A DNA stretch of 64,000 nucleotides, taken from assembly GCA_947169185.1 (NCBI GenBank), contig CAMVOS010000007.1, positions 16,007 through 80,006 of the forward strand, in the 5' to 3' direction. The position numbers and the translations under genes were made by a program. Origin of the DNA: an uncultured Prevotella sp. Lineage in GTDB: Bacteria > Bacteroidota > Bacteroidia > Bacteroidales > Bacteroidaceae. Below the pieces are notes generated by a model. The model worked only from the letters and a program-made list of their open reading frames with translations, was not told the origin of the DNA and ran no database searches. Shown piece by piece: positions 34,832 to 42,344 of the stretch. Each line of letters starts with the position of its first letter. Positions within the stretch are counted from its first letter, which is position 1.

Positions 34832-35203
34832 CTATATAACTATTCTGTCTTTTTCCAGTTCGTCGGAGCATCCGAAGTTGTAGAGTAAACCTAACTTCAT
34901 GCCCGTGGCATGTAGATAATTATAGACTTGAGACCGGTGAGTGTCATCCAAGGCGCTTACCGCCTTCAACTCGACAATTATCTTATCATAGCAGACGAAA
35001 TCTGCTTTGTAAGTTTGTTTTAACTCTACACCATCGTAAGTTATCTTCAGTTCTTTCTCTCGTTCATACGGGATGTTGCGTCTCTGGAATTCTATTTCCA
35101 GTGCTTCCTGATAGACTGCTTCAAGGAAGCCGTGACCGAGCTTATTGTAAACATGGAACGCAGCTCCGTTGATTGCATAAGTAAGGTCACTGTATAGCAA
35201 CAT
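34832..35203 (-). CDS. GxxExxY protein (PDDEXK-like)
   Basis: A 123-residue protein with the family motif GHGFLEAVYQEAL (23-35) and a PDDEXK-like core (YKADFVCYDKIIVELKAVSAL, about 73-93). The family is common in Bacteroidota, usually as isolated genes between repeats, and its function is unknown. Related sequences flank it: CCACGGATT starts a tract on each side (34641 and 35221), and each tract ends in a variant of ATCCGTTA(A/G)ATC(C/T)GTGTTCG (34811-34831, 35259-35277). This suggests a mobile cassette. Confidence 0.85.
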   Translation of the reverse strand: MLLYSDLTYAINGAAFHVYNKLGHGFLEAVYQEALEIEFQRRNIPYEREKELKITYDGVELKQTYKADFVCYDKIIVELKAVSALDDTHRSQVYNYLHATGMKLGLLYNFGCSDELEKDRIVI

Positions 35204-35289
35204 ATCCTTTATTCTTAGACCACGGATTGTCCTGATTCAACTGATTTTATCCGTATTATCCGTTAAATCCGTGTTCGTAATTTATTCCC

Positions 35290-35757
35290 TCACTTGGCTA
35301 GCACAATGCTATCTGCGGCATCGGCAAACTTGGAGAGGTCGGCTTCGTGGAGAGGATAGTACATGCTCACCACTTCCTTGATGCCCAGGCCTTTCTTGCG
35401 CATATAGGCAAAGCTGCGGCGGGTGAGCCACTGGTAGTAGGCCAGCACCCAGCCGGCCCAGTACTCGGGGCCTACGGTATAGGTGCCGTCATTGTCGTGC
35501 AGCACAGTGCCGCCCGTGGACTCCACCACACTGTCGGCCAGCTCGGCACCCGACATGCCCACCAGATAGCGGGGGTTGCCGCCAGCGAACTGTCGCGACA
35601 CGTCGGAGGCAAGGAACTTCTCGTAGAACTCCTCGATGGGGTAGCCGTACTTGCGCACGCCACAATCGAGCATCACGGCAAGGTTGCGCATGGCTCCGGA
35701 GAGGTATGTCTTCTTATATGCCCTGGCCATTTTTCCAATTGTTTCTGATGATGTCAA
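35290..35757 (-). CDS. Unknown protein, partner of DUF3990 protein
   Basis: A 155-residue protein (145 if Met10 at 35730 is the start, which reduces the overlap with the upstream gene). It has a conserved-looking block EYWAGWVLAYYQWLTRRSFA (about 103-122) followed by YPLHEADLSKFADAADSI. No membrane segment. I do not recognise a named family. Overlap with the DUF3990 gene implies co-expression and a possible antitoxin or partner role. Confidence 0.7.
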   Translation of the reverse strand: MTSSETIGKMARAYKKTYLSGAMRNLAVMLDCGVRKYGYPIEEFYEKFLASDVSRQFAGGNPRYLVGMSGAELADSVVESTGGTVLHDNDGTYTVGPEYWAGWVLAYYQWLTRRSFAYMRKKGLGIKEVVSMYYPLHEADLSKFADAADSIVLAK

Positions 35758-36391
35758 TCACGTATATCTCGTTCTCCGCCATGGGTTTAGCCGCAATCTG
35801 GCGGTACTTGCCGCGAGCCTCCTCGTCGCGCTGACGGTACTTGGCGAAGTACTCCTTGCGGGGAGCCTTGATAGCCTCCACGAAAGTGAGCGCATCGAAA
35901 GCTTTCTTCGACTTCAGTACCACCTGCTCGCCTAACTTGCCCAGGCGCATGGCCTCGGATAGGTCGGAGAGCGAGAGCGTGCCGTTCACGAAGTCGCCCG
36001 CATAGGAGAAGTAGGAGTCGTTGGCACGGTAGCCAATGATGATGTCGTACTTCTTGTAATCGACCTTGAAGTTCTCCAGAATGTATGCCCTTGCCCGCTG
36101 CGGCAGACCCTCGGCCACGTTGAACTTGCGGTTCTCCAGCAGGATGGCCAGCCAGTTGAGAATGTTGTACTCGGGGGTGTTAAGATTCAAAACACTGAGG
36201 CCGGTCATCTTCAGCTGATAGTGGTTGGCATACCCGTCAGTGTCCGACGAGCAGGCCCATTCCTTGGCCAACTCAGCATGCTCGGTGCAGTAGAAGCCCC
36301 GACCGTAGTCGTTGTAGAGTTTCCCCGCCCCAAACACAGGACTCTCTATCACCTTGGGAGAGCCGTGGTATATGTCAATCACATCAGACAT
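35714..36391 (-). CDS. DUF3990 family protein
   Basis: A 225-residue protein. The N-terminus YHGSPKVIESPVFGAGKLYN followed by DYGRGFYCTE (29-38) is the DUF3990 signature, thought to be related to ADP-ribosyltransferase folds (His, Tyr/Arg and a late Glu). The gene overlaps the DUF1016_N-like gene upstream by 8 bp and the unknown 155-residue gene downstream by 44 bp. DUF3990 genes are commonly paired with small partner genes, as in toxin-antitoxin systems; activity is not known. Confidence 0.75.
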   Translation of the reverse strand: MSDVIDIYHGSPKVIESPVFGAGKLYNDYGRGFYCTEHAELAKEWACSSDTDGYANHYQLKMTGLSVLNLNTPEYNILNWLAILLENRKFNVAEGLPQRARAYILENFKVDYKKYDIIIGYRANDSYFSYAGDFVNGTLSLSDLSEAMRLGKLGEQVVLKSKKAFDALTFVEAIKAPRKEYFAKYRQRDEEARGKYRQIAAKPMAENEIYVIDIIRNNWKNGQGI

Positions 36392-36674
36392 AGTACTGGT
36401 CGTTGTTATATTTCATTTTGGCAGTCGTAACTGCCGAATTACCGGCTATCTCACTTTTGGCAGACGCGTCTGCCAAATTGATTTCGTCAGTCGTAACTGA
36501 CGAATTGCTGTCGAATACGCGCCATTCCTCGTAGAACGTGCGCATGTTACGCAGGTTACGGGCAGAGAAACCCTTGAGCCCGGGCAACTCGGCACTGAGC
36601 TGGCGACTGATGGTCTCAGCCGTCTTGATCTGCTGCACCGCCTCGTTATACTGTGTACTCAGTTTCTCTTGCAT
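36384..36674 (-). CDS. DUF1016 N-terminal (YhcG-like) domain protein
   Basis: A 96-residue protein. Residues 1-52 match the DNA-binding-like N-terminal domain of YhcG/DUF1016 (SRQLSAELPGLKGFSARNLR, then NMRTFYEEW), but the PDDEXK nuclease part of about 200 residues is absent. Residues 54-90 are encoded by three consecutive palindromes (36420-36435, 36457-36476, 36485-36502), giving the repetitive SVTTDEI / DASAKSEI / SAVTTAKM. It may act as the DNA-binding partner or antitoxin of the DUF3990 protein. A fourth palindrome (36701-36718) precedes the start. Confidence 0.65.
   Translation of the reverse strand: MQEKLSTQYNEAVQQIKTAETISRQLSAELPGLKGFSARNLRNMRTFYEEWRVFDSNSSVTTDEINLADASAKSEIAGNSAVTTAKMKYNNDQYYV
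36420..36502. repeat. Three tandem palindromes within a coding region
   Basis: GGCAGT-cgta-ACTGCC (36420-36435), TTGGCAGACGCGTCTGCCAA (36457-36476, perfect) and CGTCAGT-cgta-ACTGACG (36485-36502), each followed by (A/G)AATT. A similar unit, CGTCAGT-cacg-ACTGACG, lies at 36701-36718 in front of the gene. Confidence 0.8.
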
Positions 36675-36903
36675 CGCTTCTATTCTTTATCTTGTTAATC
36701 CGTCAGTCACGACTGACGTTTTATTCTTTCTATTTGTGGCACAAGTTGTGCAACAATTTGTTTCAATCTCGGTTGAGGGAATATTTAATCCCTCAGATAT
36801 TCCCTCAAATGGGTTCGTTTATTTCCTTATTATATACTCGGCCACCATCGGCCTATGTTAGGTGCCACGGGGACAGGCCCCTGTCACGGTGAGGGCGGGA
36901 GTT
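36675..36903. promoter_or_regulatory. Intergenic region with inverted operator-like repeat and REP-like hairpin
   Basis: No gene. TTGAGGGAATAT at 36773-36784 and its exact reverse complement at 36797-36808 form a 12-bp inverted repeat upstream of the DUF1016_N operon. At 36861-36891 a GC-rich hairpin around GACAG-gccc-CTGTC (36872-36885) resembles the palindrome found in the yrdC-domain gene at 57.5 kb. Confidence 0.55.
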
Positions 36904-37297
36904 TTATTCCGTCAGTTCTTGGGCCTCATGCATATTTTGCGCGTGACAGGCGTCAACGATCGTGACAGTATCGCCCTCTATCGTGTACGCAAAGTACCAC
37001 TTGAGCTTTGCTCGAGTCTGCTCACGCTCGACAATGCACAAATACGATTTGGCATTGTTCTCGCTTAATCGCAGCCTTGTCAGTGTTCGCCATGTGGTAG
37101 CCCGCCCAACGTTTCAGAATAGGCGGACGTCGCAGAAGACCGTTTTCTATACGGTAGAATGCATCCACAGCATCATCGATATTCTGCAGCATCAGCTCCT
37201 CGGAATAGGTGTGTCTGTACTTCAGTGCCACGTGGTAATAGAACGAATATATTGCCTCATAGCACTGAGGGAGGACTAAGTACTGATACCTGCTCAT
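36904..37297 (-). pseudogene. RelE/ParE-like toxin, frameshifted
   Basis: The frame from the ATG at 37297 (MSRYQYLVLPQCYEAIYSFY) runs to a stop at 37022. A second frame overlapping it continues with NNAKSYLCIVEREQTRAKLK, then VTIVDACHAQNMHEAQEL, to a stop at 36904, which reads like the normal C-terminal half of a RelE/ParE toxin. The two frames must have been joined by an intact sequence near 37040-37100, so a one-base change probably inactivated the toxin. The start overlaps the antitoxin stop by 4 bp. Confidence 0.6.
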
Positions 37298-37584
37298 GGC
37301 ATAGAATAGACCTCGTGAACCATCCGGTGAAGTCGCTCGCGCATAGTTTCCACGTCTATAGCATGGCTGGCTGAAGCAGACAACTCTGCCTGCCTGCTGC
37401 TTTTCACGCGTTGCTCTATGGCATCATAAACCTCTTCTGTGGTCAGATTACTTTCATTACGCATCTGCTGGAGGCGAAGGTCTATAAGTTCCTGTGCCCA
37501 AAGGCGGATGGCTGCCGTGGAGTCTAACTCGGGACGCATGTCGCGAAGTGCAGCCTCATCAACGTTTATACTTACCATGCACAT
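37294..37584 (-). CDS. Antitoxin-like protein of a type II TA pair
   Basis: A 96-residue protein. The N-terminal SINVDEAALRDMRPEL followed by STAAIRLWAQELIDLRLQQM is a short strand-helix-helix typical of DNA-binding antitoxins; the C-terminal half is a charged helix suited to toxin binding. It overlaps the toxin-like gene by 4 bp (ATGA). Two direct copies of TGAGGGAATATTTT 22 bp apart (37639, 37661) lie upstream and may be its operator. Confidence 0.7.
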   Translation of the reverse strand: MCMVSINVDEAALRDMRPELDSTAAIRLWAQELIDLRLQQMRNESNLTTEEVYDAIEQRVKSSRQAELSASASHAIDVETMRERLHRMVHEVYSMP

Positions 37585-37638
37585 AATTCAAACCTTTCTT
37601 TATTTGTTGACTACTAAATTACTTGTTTTTATCTCATT

Positions 37639-37674
37639 TGAGGGAATATTTTCCGTCGGGTGAGGGAATATTTT
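37639..37674. promoter_or_regulatory. Direct repeats TGAGGGAATATTTT upstream of the TA pair
   Basis: Two identical 14-bp units at 37639-37652 and 37661-37674, start-to-start distance 22 bp (about two helical turns). The same core occurs inverted at 36773-36808 and inside the winged-helix gene at 37866-37875 and 38001-38011. This is an operator-like arrangement; the binding protein is unproven. Confidence 0.5.
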
Positions 37675-37733
37675 ATCTTAACGAGGTCCGAACAGGACCT
37701 GTGCCATGCACGGACCTCGTGATGAGAGTTTAT

Positions 37734-38357
37734 TTACAGGGCATGATAGCCTCCGGTCTTCTTGCTGCCTCGGTGCTCAATGAGACCTCGCTCAATCAGC
37801 ACCTTGATGTGGCGCTCAATGGACTTCGAGGGTATCCCCGTCTCGGCTTCAATTCCAGGGACATTTATTCCCTCATTGACCTTGATGCAGTCGAGGACCT
37901 TAGTTTGTCCCGCAGAAAGGTCGGAAAGAGCAGAAATAATGTCTTTTTCCGAACACGAATCACTCGAATTACACGAATTTGAGTCCTCTGAGGGATTATC
38001 TGAGGGAATATCCACTCGCTTTTTTTTATCCCTCATCGCGAAGTACCGTTTCCGGAATCGCTCCGACTCCGTGATCAGCCGGCCTTCAGCATAGTGCATA
38101 AAGCCTTTTGCCTTGTGCTCTGGATCATCCTCGATGAAAGGCAGCAGCCTTAACATCGCCCGATAAATCTTTTCCGCTTCCTCAATGCGCTTCTGCTCCA
38201 GCCGGAGTTTGAACACATCAGAAGCGACCCAGAACATGCACAGGGTCGTGAACCGCCCCTTATGCTCCCTATAGATCGGACGTATCGCCTCGTACGCCTC
38301 CTCAATCTTGCCCTGCTTGCGCAAAGCAAATATATCCTTAACGTTCATAAACCGCAA
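37734..38357 (-). CDS. Winged-helix regulator with N-terminal TPR-like region
   Basis: A 207-residue soluble protein. Residues 1-115 are helical and TPR-like (DIFALRKQGKIEEAYEAIRP). A Ser/Asp/Asn-rich linker (about 118-142) follows, then a winged helix-turn-helix (LSAGQTKVLDCIKVNEGINV, then IPSKSIERHIKVLIERGLIE, ending in KKTGGYHAL). It probably binds DNA. The gene contains copies of TGAGGGAATAT that recur in neighbouring intergenic regions, so it may act on these sites (inference). It lies 5 bp after the lipoprotein gene at 38363. Confidence 0.7.
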   Translation of the reverse strand: MRFMNVKDIFALRKQGKIEEAYEAIRPIYREHKGRFTTLCMFWVASDVFKLRLEQKRIEEAEKIYRAMLRLLPFIEDDPEHKAKGFMHYAEGRLITESERFRKRYFAMRDKKKRVDIPSDNPSEDSNSCNSSDSCSEKDIISALSDLSAGQTKVLDCIKVNEGINVPGIEAETGIPSKSIERHIKVLIERGLIEHRGSKKTGGYHAL

Positions 38358-38362
38358 GGATA

Positions 38363-39265
38363 TTAGAAGGCTATCGGATCTATATCGTCCAACCAGGTTG
38401 TATTAACCAGAAATGAACCAACTGTTGCACTTGCTGCCGTAGGATACATCGAACCCGTCAGCTTGGTCACGCGGTTGCGCTTGAACGGCACGTTGGCCAC
38501 CACCGTACTGTAGATCGTATTGCCATCCGCATCCAGCGTCTCGATGGTGACATCCATGGTCTGCTCATCGGTCGCCAGGAACACATAGCCAACGGAACTG
38601 GATGTCTCTCCCACTCCGGCACTGTTGCCCACGGTACTGACCGAACCCGTATTCGAAGGAGCCAGACCCGTTGTTGGATCAAAACTCCTACTGCCGGCCG
38701 CAAACGTCATGCGCACCTTGCTCACATTAGCCGTTTTGCCATCGGTGGACTCCACAATCAGCTTCGTCACGATACGGTCGAGCGTTGCACTAAGCTCCAC
38801 GGCATTAGCACTGGTGATACTCACCGGCTGAGTGGCTGCAAAGGTCTCACGCACATCGCCCGTAAAACCTGCCAGATTTGCATTGGTCAGCGTGAACTCA
38901 TCGCCCTCGTAGAACGTGTAGCCCAGCACCACCATCGTGTAACTGCCCAACGGCAATGAGGTCGAAAACTCACCAAAGGTGGTGTAGGTGTCGGCATCAT
39001 CGCGATTCTGGGTGTGCTTGTACACCTCCGTGCCATTGCTGGCATAGAATGCCAGTGTAAGAAACTTGATGCCGTTGTAACTACCAACAGCCGTCGCCCG
39101 CGTGGTGCCAGGGAAGTCCTCCTGGGAGACGACAAAACCGTCAACCCTTACAGTCACCGGTGCAGCGGCCTGCTCGCTAGAGAGATTAACACTTGAGTCC
39201 AAAGACTCGTTGGTGCAGCTGGCTGCCATCAGCGCCATTGCTGCGAAAATCATTTTGTAATTCAT
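38363..39265 (-). CDS. Mfa2/FimB-like surface lipoprotein
   Basis: A 300-residue protein with a lipoprotein signal ending MAASC (Cys17). The body resembles the fimbrial anchor/fimbrillin-like lipoproteins of Bacteroidales: VTVRVDGFVVSQEDFPGTTR with an Arg that could be a cleavage site, then FLTLAFYASNGTEVYKHTQ. It is a close paralogue of the protein at 39492 and more distant from that at 44913. Expected location is the outer membrane surface. A promoter-like CAAAATTA (39312-39319) precedes it. Confidence 0.75.
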   Translation of the reverse strand: MNYKMIFAAMALMAASCTNESLDSSVNLSSEQAAAPVTVRVDGFVVSQEDFPGTTRATAVGSYNGIKFLTLAFYASNGTEVYKHTQNRDDADTYTTFGEFSTSLPLGSYTMVVLGYTFYEGDEFTLTNANLAGFTGDVRETFAATQPVSITSANAVELSATLDRIVTKLIVESTDGKTANVSKVRMTFAAGSRSFDPTTGLAPSNTGSVSTVGNSAGVGETSSSVGYVFLATDEQTMDVTIETLDADGNTIYSTVVANVPFKRNRVTKLTGSMYPTAASATVGSFLVNTTWLDDIDPIAF

Positions 39266-39491
39266 AAAAGTTATAAAATAAAGTTGTGGTGTGCAATATG
39301 CAACACCGCACCAAAATTACAACTTTTTGTAATTACAGAAAATGATTCTTGTATTTTTTTACAAACAGCAGCGGGAGGGAGATATTATCCCGACCGAGAA
39401 CGGTCGGGCACGGTGGCTATTTATCTGCGGGGAAACCGCCGAGGGCGAGACCTGCTAGGAAACCGCTGGGCACATTAGAGGCGAACCGTTA
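39266..39491. other. Intergenic region with hairpins and a promoter-like box
   Basis: Holds a minus-strand TAATTTTG box (39312-39319) for the downstream lipoprotein, a leader palindrome around GGTGTGCAATATGCAACACC (39290-39309), and two hairpins that may end the upstream transcript: CCCGACCG-agaa-CGGTCGGG (39389-39408) and GCGG-ggaaa-CCGC (39427-39439). Confidence 0.5.
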
Positions 39492-40376
39492 TCAGAAATT
39501 GATGGTGTTACCCGGCAACCAGTCGGTATTCAGCTTGAAGGAGCCCGATGAGGTTGATGCTCCATACATTGCACCTGTCAGAGTCGTTATACGATTGCGT
39601 TTGAGAGGTACATCCTTCACTGTCTTACTGAAAAGCACATTATCATTGGCATCGAGGGTTTCGATGGTGATATCCATGATCTGCTCATCGGTCGCCAAGA
39701 ACACACCGCTAGATATGGTGGTAGCAGTGCCTACCGCCACACTGGTGGCCACAGTATTGGCAAAGCCGGTGTCATCGGTAGCAAGACCGGTAGAAGGATT
39801 GAAACTCCTGCTTCCACCGGAAAATGTTGTACGAATGGAGGTGACAGCAGCGCTACGACCGTCAGTAGAAATGACGCTCACTTTCGCCATGATGCGGTCG
39901 AGGGTGGCAGTAAGCTCTATTTCGTCAGTGTTGATAACCGACACAGCCTGGGTAGCCACAAACGTCTCGCGGACATAGTCATCAAATCCTGCTGCAGTAG
40001 GGCTAGTCAGCGTGACTGCATGACTGGTGGAACCTTGTCCATATCCTATCACCACCATGGTATAGCTGCCCATGGGGAGCGATGTAGTGAACTCGCCAAA
40101 GGTGGTATAGGTAGTGTTGTCGCTCTTAAACTGCGTATGCTTGTACATCTCGGTACCATCGTTCTTATAGAAAGCGAGAGTGATGGCCTTGGCAGTGGCG
40201 TAGGAACCAATGTCTGTGCTCCGTGTAGTGGGGAACTCCTCTTGCGTGATAGTGAAGTCGTTTACATGAACCGTCACCGGTACTAGCGTTTTATTGCTTT
40301 CTGAACCGTTGTCATTGCTGCACCCTGCAAAGAGCAAGCACAACATAACGGTAGCTATTAAAATTTTATTAAACAT
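39492..40376 (-). CDS. Mfa2/FimB-like surface lipoprotein
   Basis: A 294-residue protein with a lipobox LLFAGC (Cys19). It shares with the 38363 protein the layout VTVHVNDFTITQEEFPTTR, AITLAFYKNDGTEMYKHTQ, FGEFTTSLPMGSYTMVVIGY and FLATDEQIMDITIETLDAN, so the two arose by duplication. Expected on the outer membrane, as a fimbrial accessory or other adhesin. It is 68 bp downstream of the epimerase copy 2 and may be read from the polysaccharide-locus promoter. Confidence 0.75.
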   Translation of the reverse strand: MFNKILIATVMLCLLFAGCSNDNGSESNKTLVPVTVHVNDFTITQEEFPTTRSTDIGSYATAKAITLAFYKNDGTEMYKHTQFKSDNTTYTTFGEFTTSLPMGSYTMVVIGYGQGSTSHAVTLTSPTAAGFDDYVRETFVATQAVSVINTDEIELTATLDRIMAKVSVISTDGRSAAVTSIRTTFSGGSRSFNPSTGLATDDTGFANTVATSVAVGTATTISSGVFLATDEQIMDITIETLDANDNVLFSKTVKDVPLKRNRITTLTGAMYGASTSSGSFKLNTDWLPGNTINF

Positions 40377-40444
40377 TATTTTAAGATATATTAATCATTT
40401 ATATACTGGAGAGTGTGAGCTTTTCCCACGATTTGAAAGCGGGG

Positions 40445-41563
40445 TTAACCGTAATACTCCTTATACCATTCGGCAAACTTTCTTAACCCTTCGCGGAGGG
40501 TTATTTTCGGGGTGAACCCGAAATCGCGAGCAAGGGCGGAGGAATCCGCATAAGTCACGGGCACGTCACCTGGTTGCATCGGGACGAGTTGCTTGTGGGC
40601 CTCGAAGTCATAGTCCTTGGGCAGGACACCGGCACGGACGAGCTCCTCCTGGAGAATGTTCACGAAGTCCAGCAGGTTCTCCGGCTGGCCGCCACCGATG
40701 TTGTAAACGGCATACGGCGGAATGGGCAGGCCGTCTTCTCCGTTTTTACGTTCAGGCGCACCTTTCATTACACGTACGATACCCTCTACGATATCATCGA
40801 CATAGGTGAAGTCGCGTCGGCAGTTGCCGTAGTTATAGATCTGAATGGTCTTCCCGGCCAGCAACTTGTTGGTGAAACCGAAGTAGGCCATATCCGGACG
40901 GCCGGCAGGTCCGTACACCGTGAAGAAGCGCAGGCCCGTAGTAGGGATATTGTACAGCTTGCTGTAGCAGTGGGCAAAGAGTTCGTTGCTCTTCTTGGTA
41001 GCCGCATATAGCGAAACCGGATTGTCCACGCGGTCATCAGTCGAGAACGGCACCTTCTTGTTGCCGCCATAGACGCTGGAGCTGCTGGCATAGACCAAGT
41101 GTTCAACAGGATTGTAACGGCAGGCCTCGAGGATATTGTAGAAGCCCATCATGTTAGACTGGATGTACGCATCCGGATTCTCGATGCTGTAACGGACTCC
41201 GGCCTGGGCAGCCAGATTCACCACAATATCGAAGTGGTTATCGGCAAAGAGCTTGTCGATGAGGGCCTTGTCTGCGATATCGCCCTTGATGAAGGACCAG
41301 GTGTTTCCCGGCCGCTGAAGCGGCGGGCACATGGACGAAGAGGAATCACCCGACGGAGAACCGTCTAGCACAGTGGCTAGTTGTTCGATTTCCTGGAGGC
41401 GGTATTCCTTGAGGGAGGGGTCGTAATAGGCATTCATATTGTCAATGCCCACGATGGTGGCACCAGTCAAGTCCTGGAACAGGCGCTTCACCAGGTTGCT
41501 GCCAATGAATCCGGCGGCACCGGTGACTAATATCGTTTTACCGTTTAAATCAATTCTTTCCAT
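40445..41563 (-). CDS. UDP-glucuronate 4-epimerase (copy 2)
   Basis: Paralogue of the epimerase at 7026-8084, with the same NAD motif TGAAGFIGSNL and catalytic Tyr and Lys in YAATKKSNEL. I use the ATG at 41563 (MERIDLNG), matching copy 1, rather than 41620, which would overlap the nucleotidyltransferase by 71 bp. After the first third it carries an extra segment of about 20 residues (LDGSPSGDSSSSMCPPLQRP) encoded by DNA with two hairpins (41311-41324 and 41352-41365); copy 1 lacks it. Role as in copy 1. Confidence 0.85.
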   Translation of the reverse strand: MERIDLNGKTILVTGAAGFIGSNLVKRLFQDLTGATIVGIDNMNAYYDPSLKEYRLQEIEQLATVLDGSPSGDSSSSMCPPLQRPGNTWSFIKGDIADKALIDKLFADNHFDIVVNLAAQAGVRYSIENPDAYIQSNMMGFYNILEACRYNPVEHLVYASSSSVYGGNKKVPFSTDDRVDNPVSLYAATKKSNELFAHCYSKLYNIPTTGLRFFTVYGPAGRPDMAYFGFTNKLLAGKTIQIYNYGNCRRDFTYVDDIVEGIVRVMKGAPERKNGEDGLPIPPYAVYNIGGGQPENLLDFVNILQEELVRAGVLPKDYDFEAHKQLVPMQPGDVPVTYADSSALARDFGFTPKITLREGLRKFAEWYKEYYG

Positions 41564-42344
41564 ATTTCTTTTGTGCTTCGTAATAAGTATCAAGGCTTCC
41601 GATGTCAAATCGGCCGGCACTCATGGGCCAGGCGTGCATGGTGGTGTGCTCTACCATATAGTGCGCCAGATTGCCCGGGGCGTCCTTGCCGCAGCCGTTC
41701 TCTACAGAGTGACGGACGAGGTCGAGATCTTCGCGCGTATATATATAGAAAGGTGGCACGGCCCAGTGCGACTTAGGCACCTGCGGTTTCTCCTCCATAC
41801 CCAAAACACGGTTGTTGGCATCGAGCTCGACCACACCTGTGCGCTGGAGCTTCTCGATAGAGGACTGCTCATGGCACATGATGCAGCTGGTGCCTTTCTC
41901 TTTTGCAAAGTCCACAAATTCTTGGAACGAGAAGAACAACAGATTATCTGCAGCAACGACCAACAAATCATCATTGATAATTGACAATTGAGAATTGAGA
42001 ATTGACAATTGCTTTCCATCAGCAAGAGGAACACCCCCCCCATTGATAGCGAGAATAAGGTCGCACACAGCACCCAGGCGGGTGTCGTTGGTCTCAGTTC
42101 CGTCATCTACGATAGTGATAGGTTTCAGCCATCGACATTCTTTCTGTTTCCACTCCTCAAAAATGTGGGCGAACTTATGGTTTGTGATGATAATGTGCTC
42201 GTCGATCTCAGGAATCTGGTCGATATCATCGAGCATACGTCCGAGAATCGAGCGTTCACCTATCTTCAACAACGGCTTCGGGAAGTTCTTGGTCAACTCT
42301 CCCAGCCTCGTTGCATATCCTGCGGCAATAACTATATTTTTCAT
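41550..42344 (-). CDS. Sugar-1-phosphate nucleotidyltransferase (copy 2)
   Basis: A 264-residue paralogue of the protein at 8065-8808, with the same signature AAGYATRLGELTKNFPKPL. Between CDL and LLVVAADN it holds about 19 extra residues (AINGGGVPLADG, then KQLSILNSQLSIIND). The DNA there is an eight-base C run (42034-42041; G in the coding sense) and a minisatellite of ATTGACAATTGAGAATTG type (41974-42012). The G tract could slip and switch the gene. It overlaps the kinase stop by 4 bp and the epimerase start by 14 bp. Confidence 0.75.
   Translation of the reverse strand: MKNIVIAAGYATRLGELTKNFPKPLLKIGERSILGRMLDDIDQIPEIDEHIIITNHKFAHIFEEWKQKECRWLKPITIVDDGTETNDTRLGAVCDLILAINGGGVPLADGKQLSILNSQLSIINDDLLVVAADNLLFFSFQEFVDFAKEKGTSCIMCHEQSSIEKLQRTGVVELDANNRVLGMEEKPQVPKSHWAVPPFYIYTREDLDLVRHSVENGCGKDAPGNLAHYMVEHTTMHAWPMSAGRFDIGSLDTYYEAQKKYGKN

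Larger units (their letters stand above)
34639..35277. mobile_element. Putative GxxExxY cassette bounded by related repeats
   Basis: Both flanks of the GxxExxY gene begin with GACCACGGATT (34639 and 35218) and end in a sequence close to CCGTTAAATCCGTGTTCG (34813-34831 and 35260-35277). The left copy is interrupted by the nested palindromes at 34677-34794. No transposase is present, so mobility would depend on another factor. The element borders were set by eye. Confidence 0.4.

Noticed and set aside
41564..41620. Upstream start of epimerase copy 2
   Set aside because: It would overlap the nucleotidyltransferase by 71 bp and adds residues absent from copy 1; ATG at 41563 is preferred.
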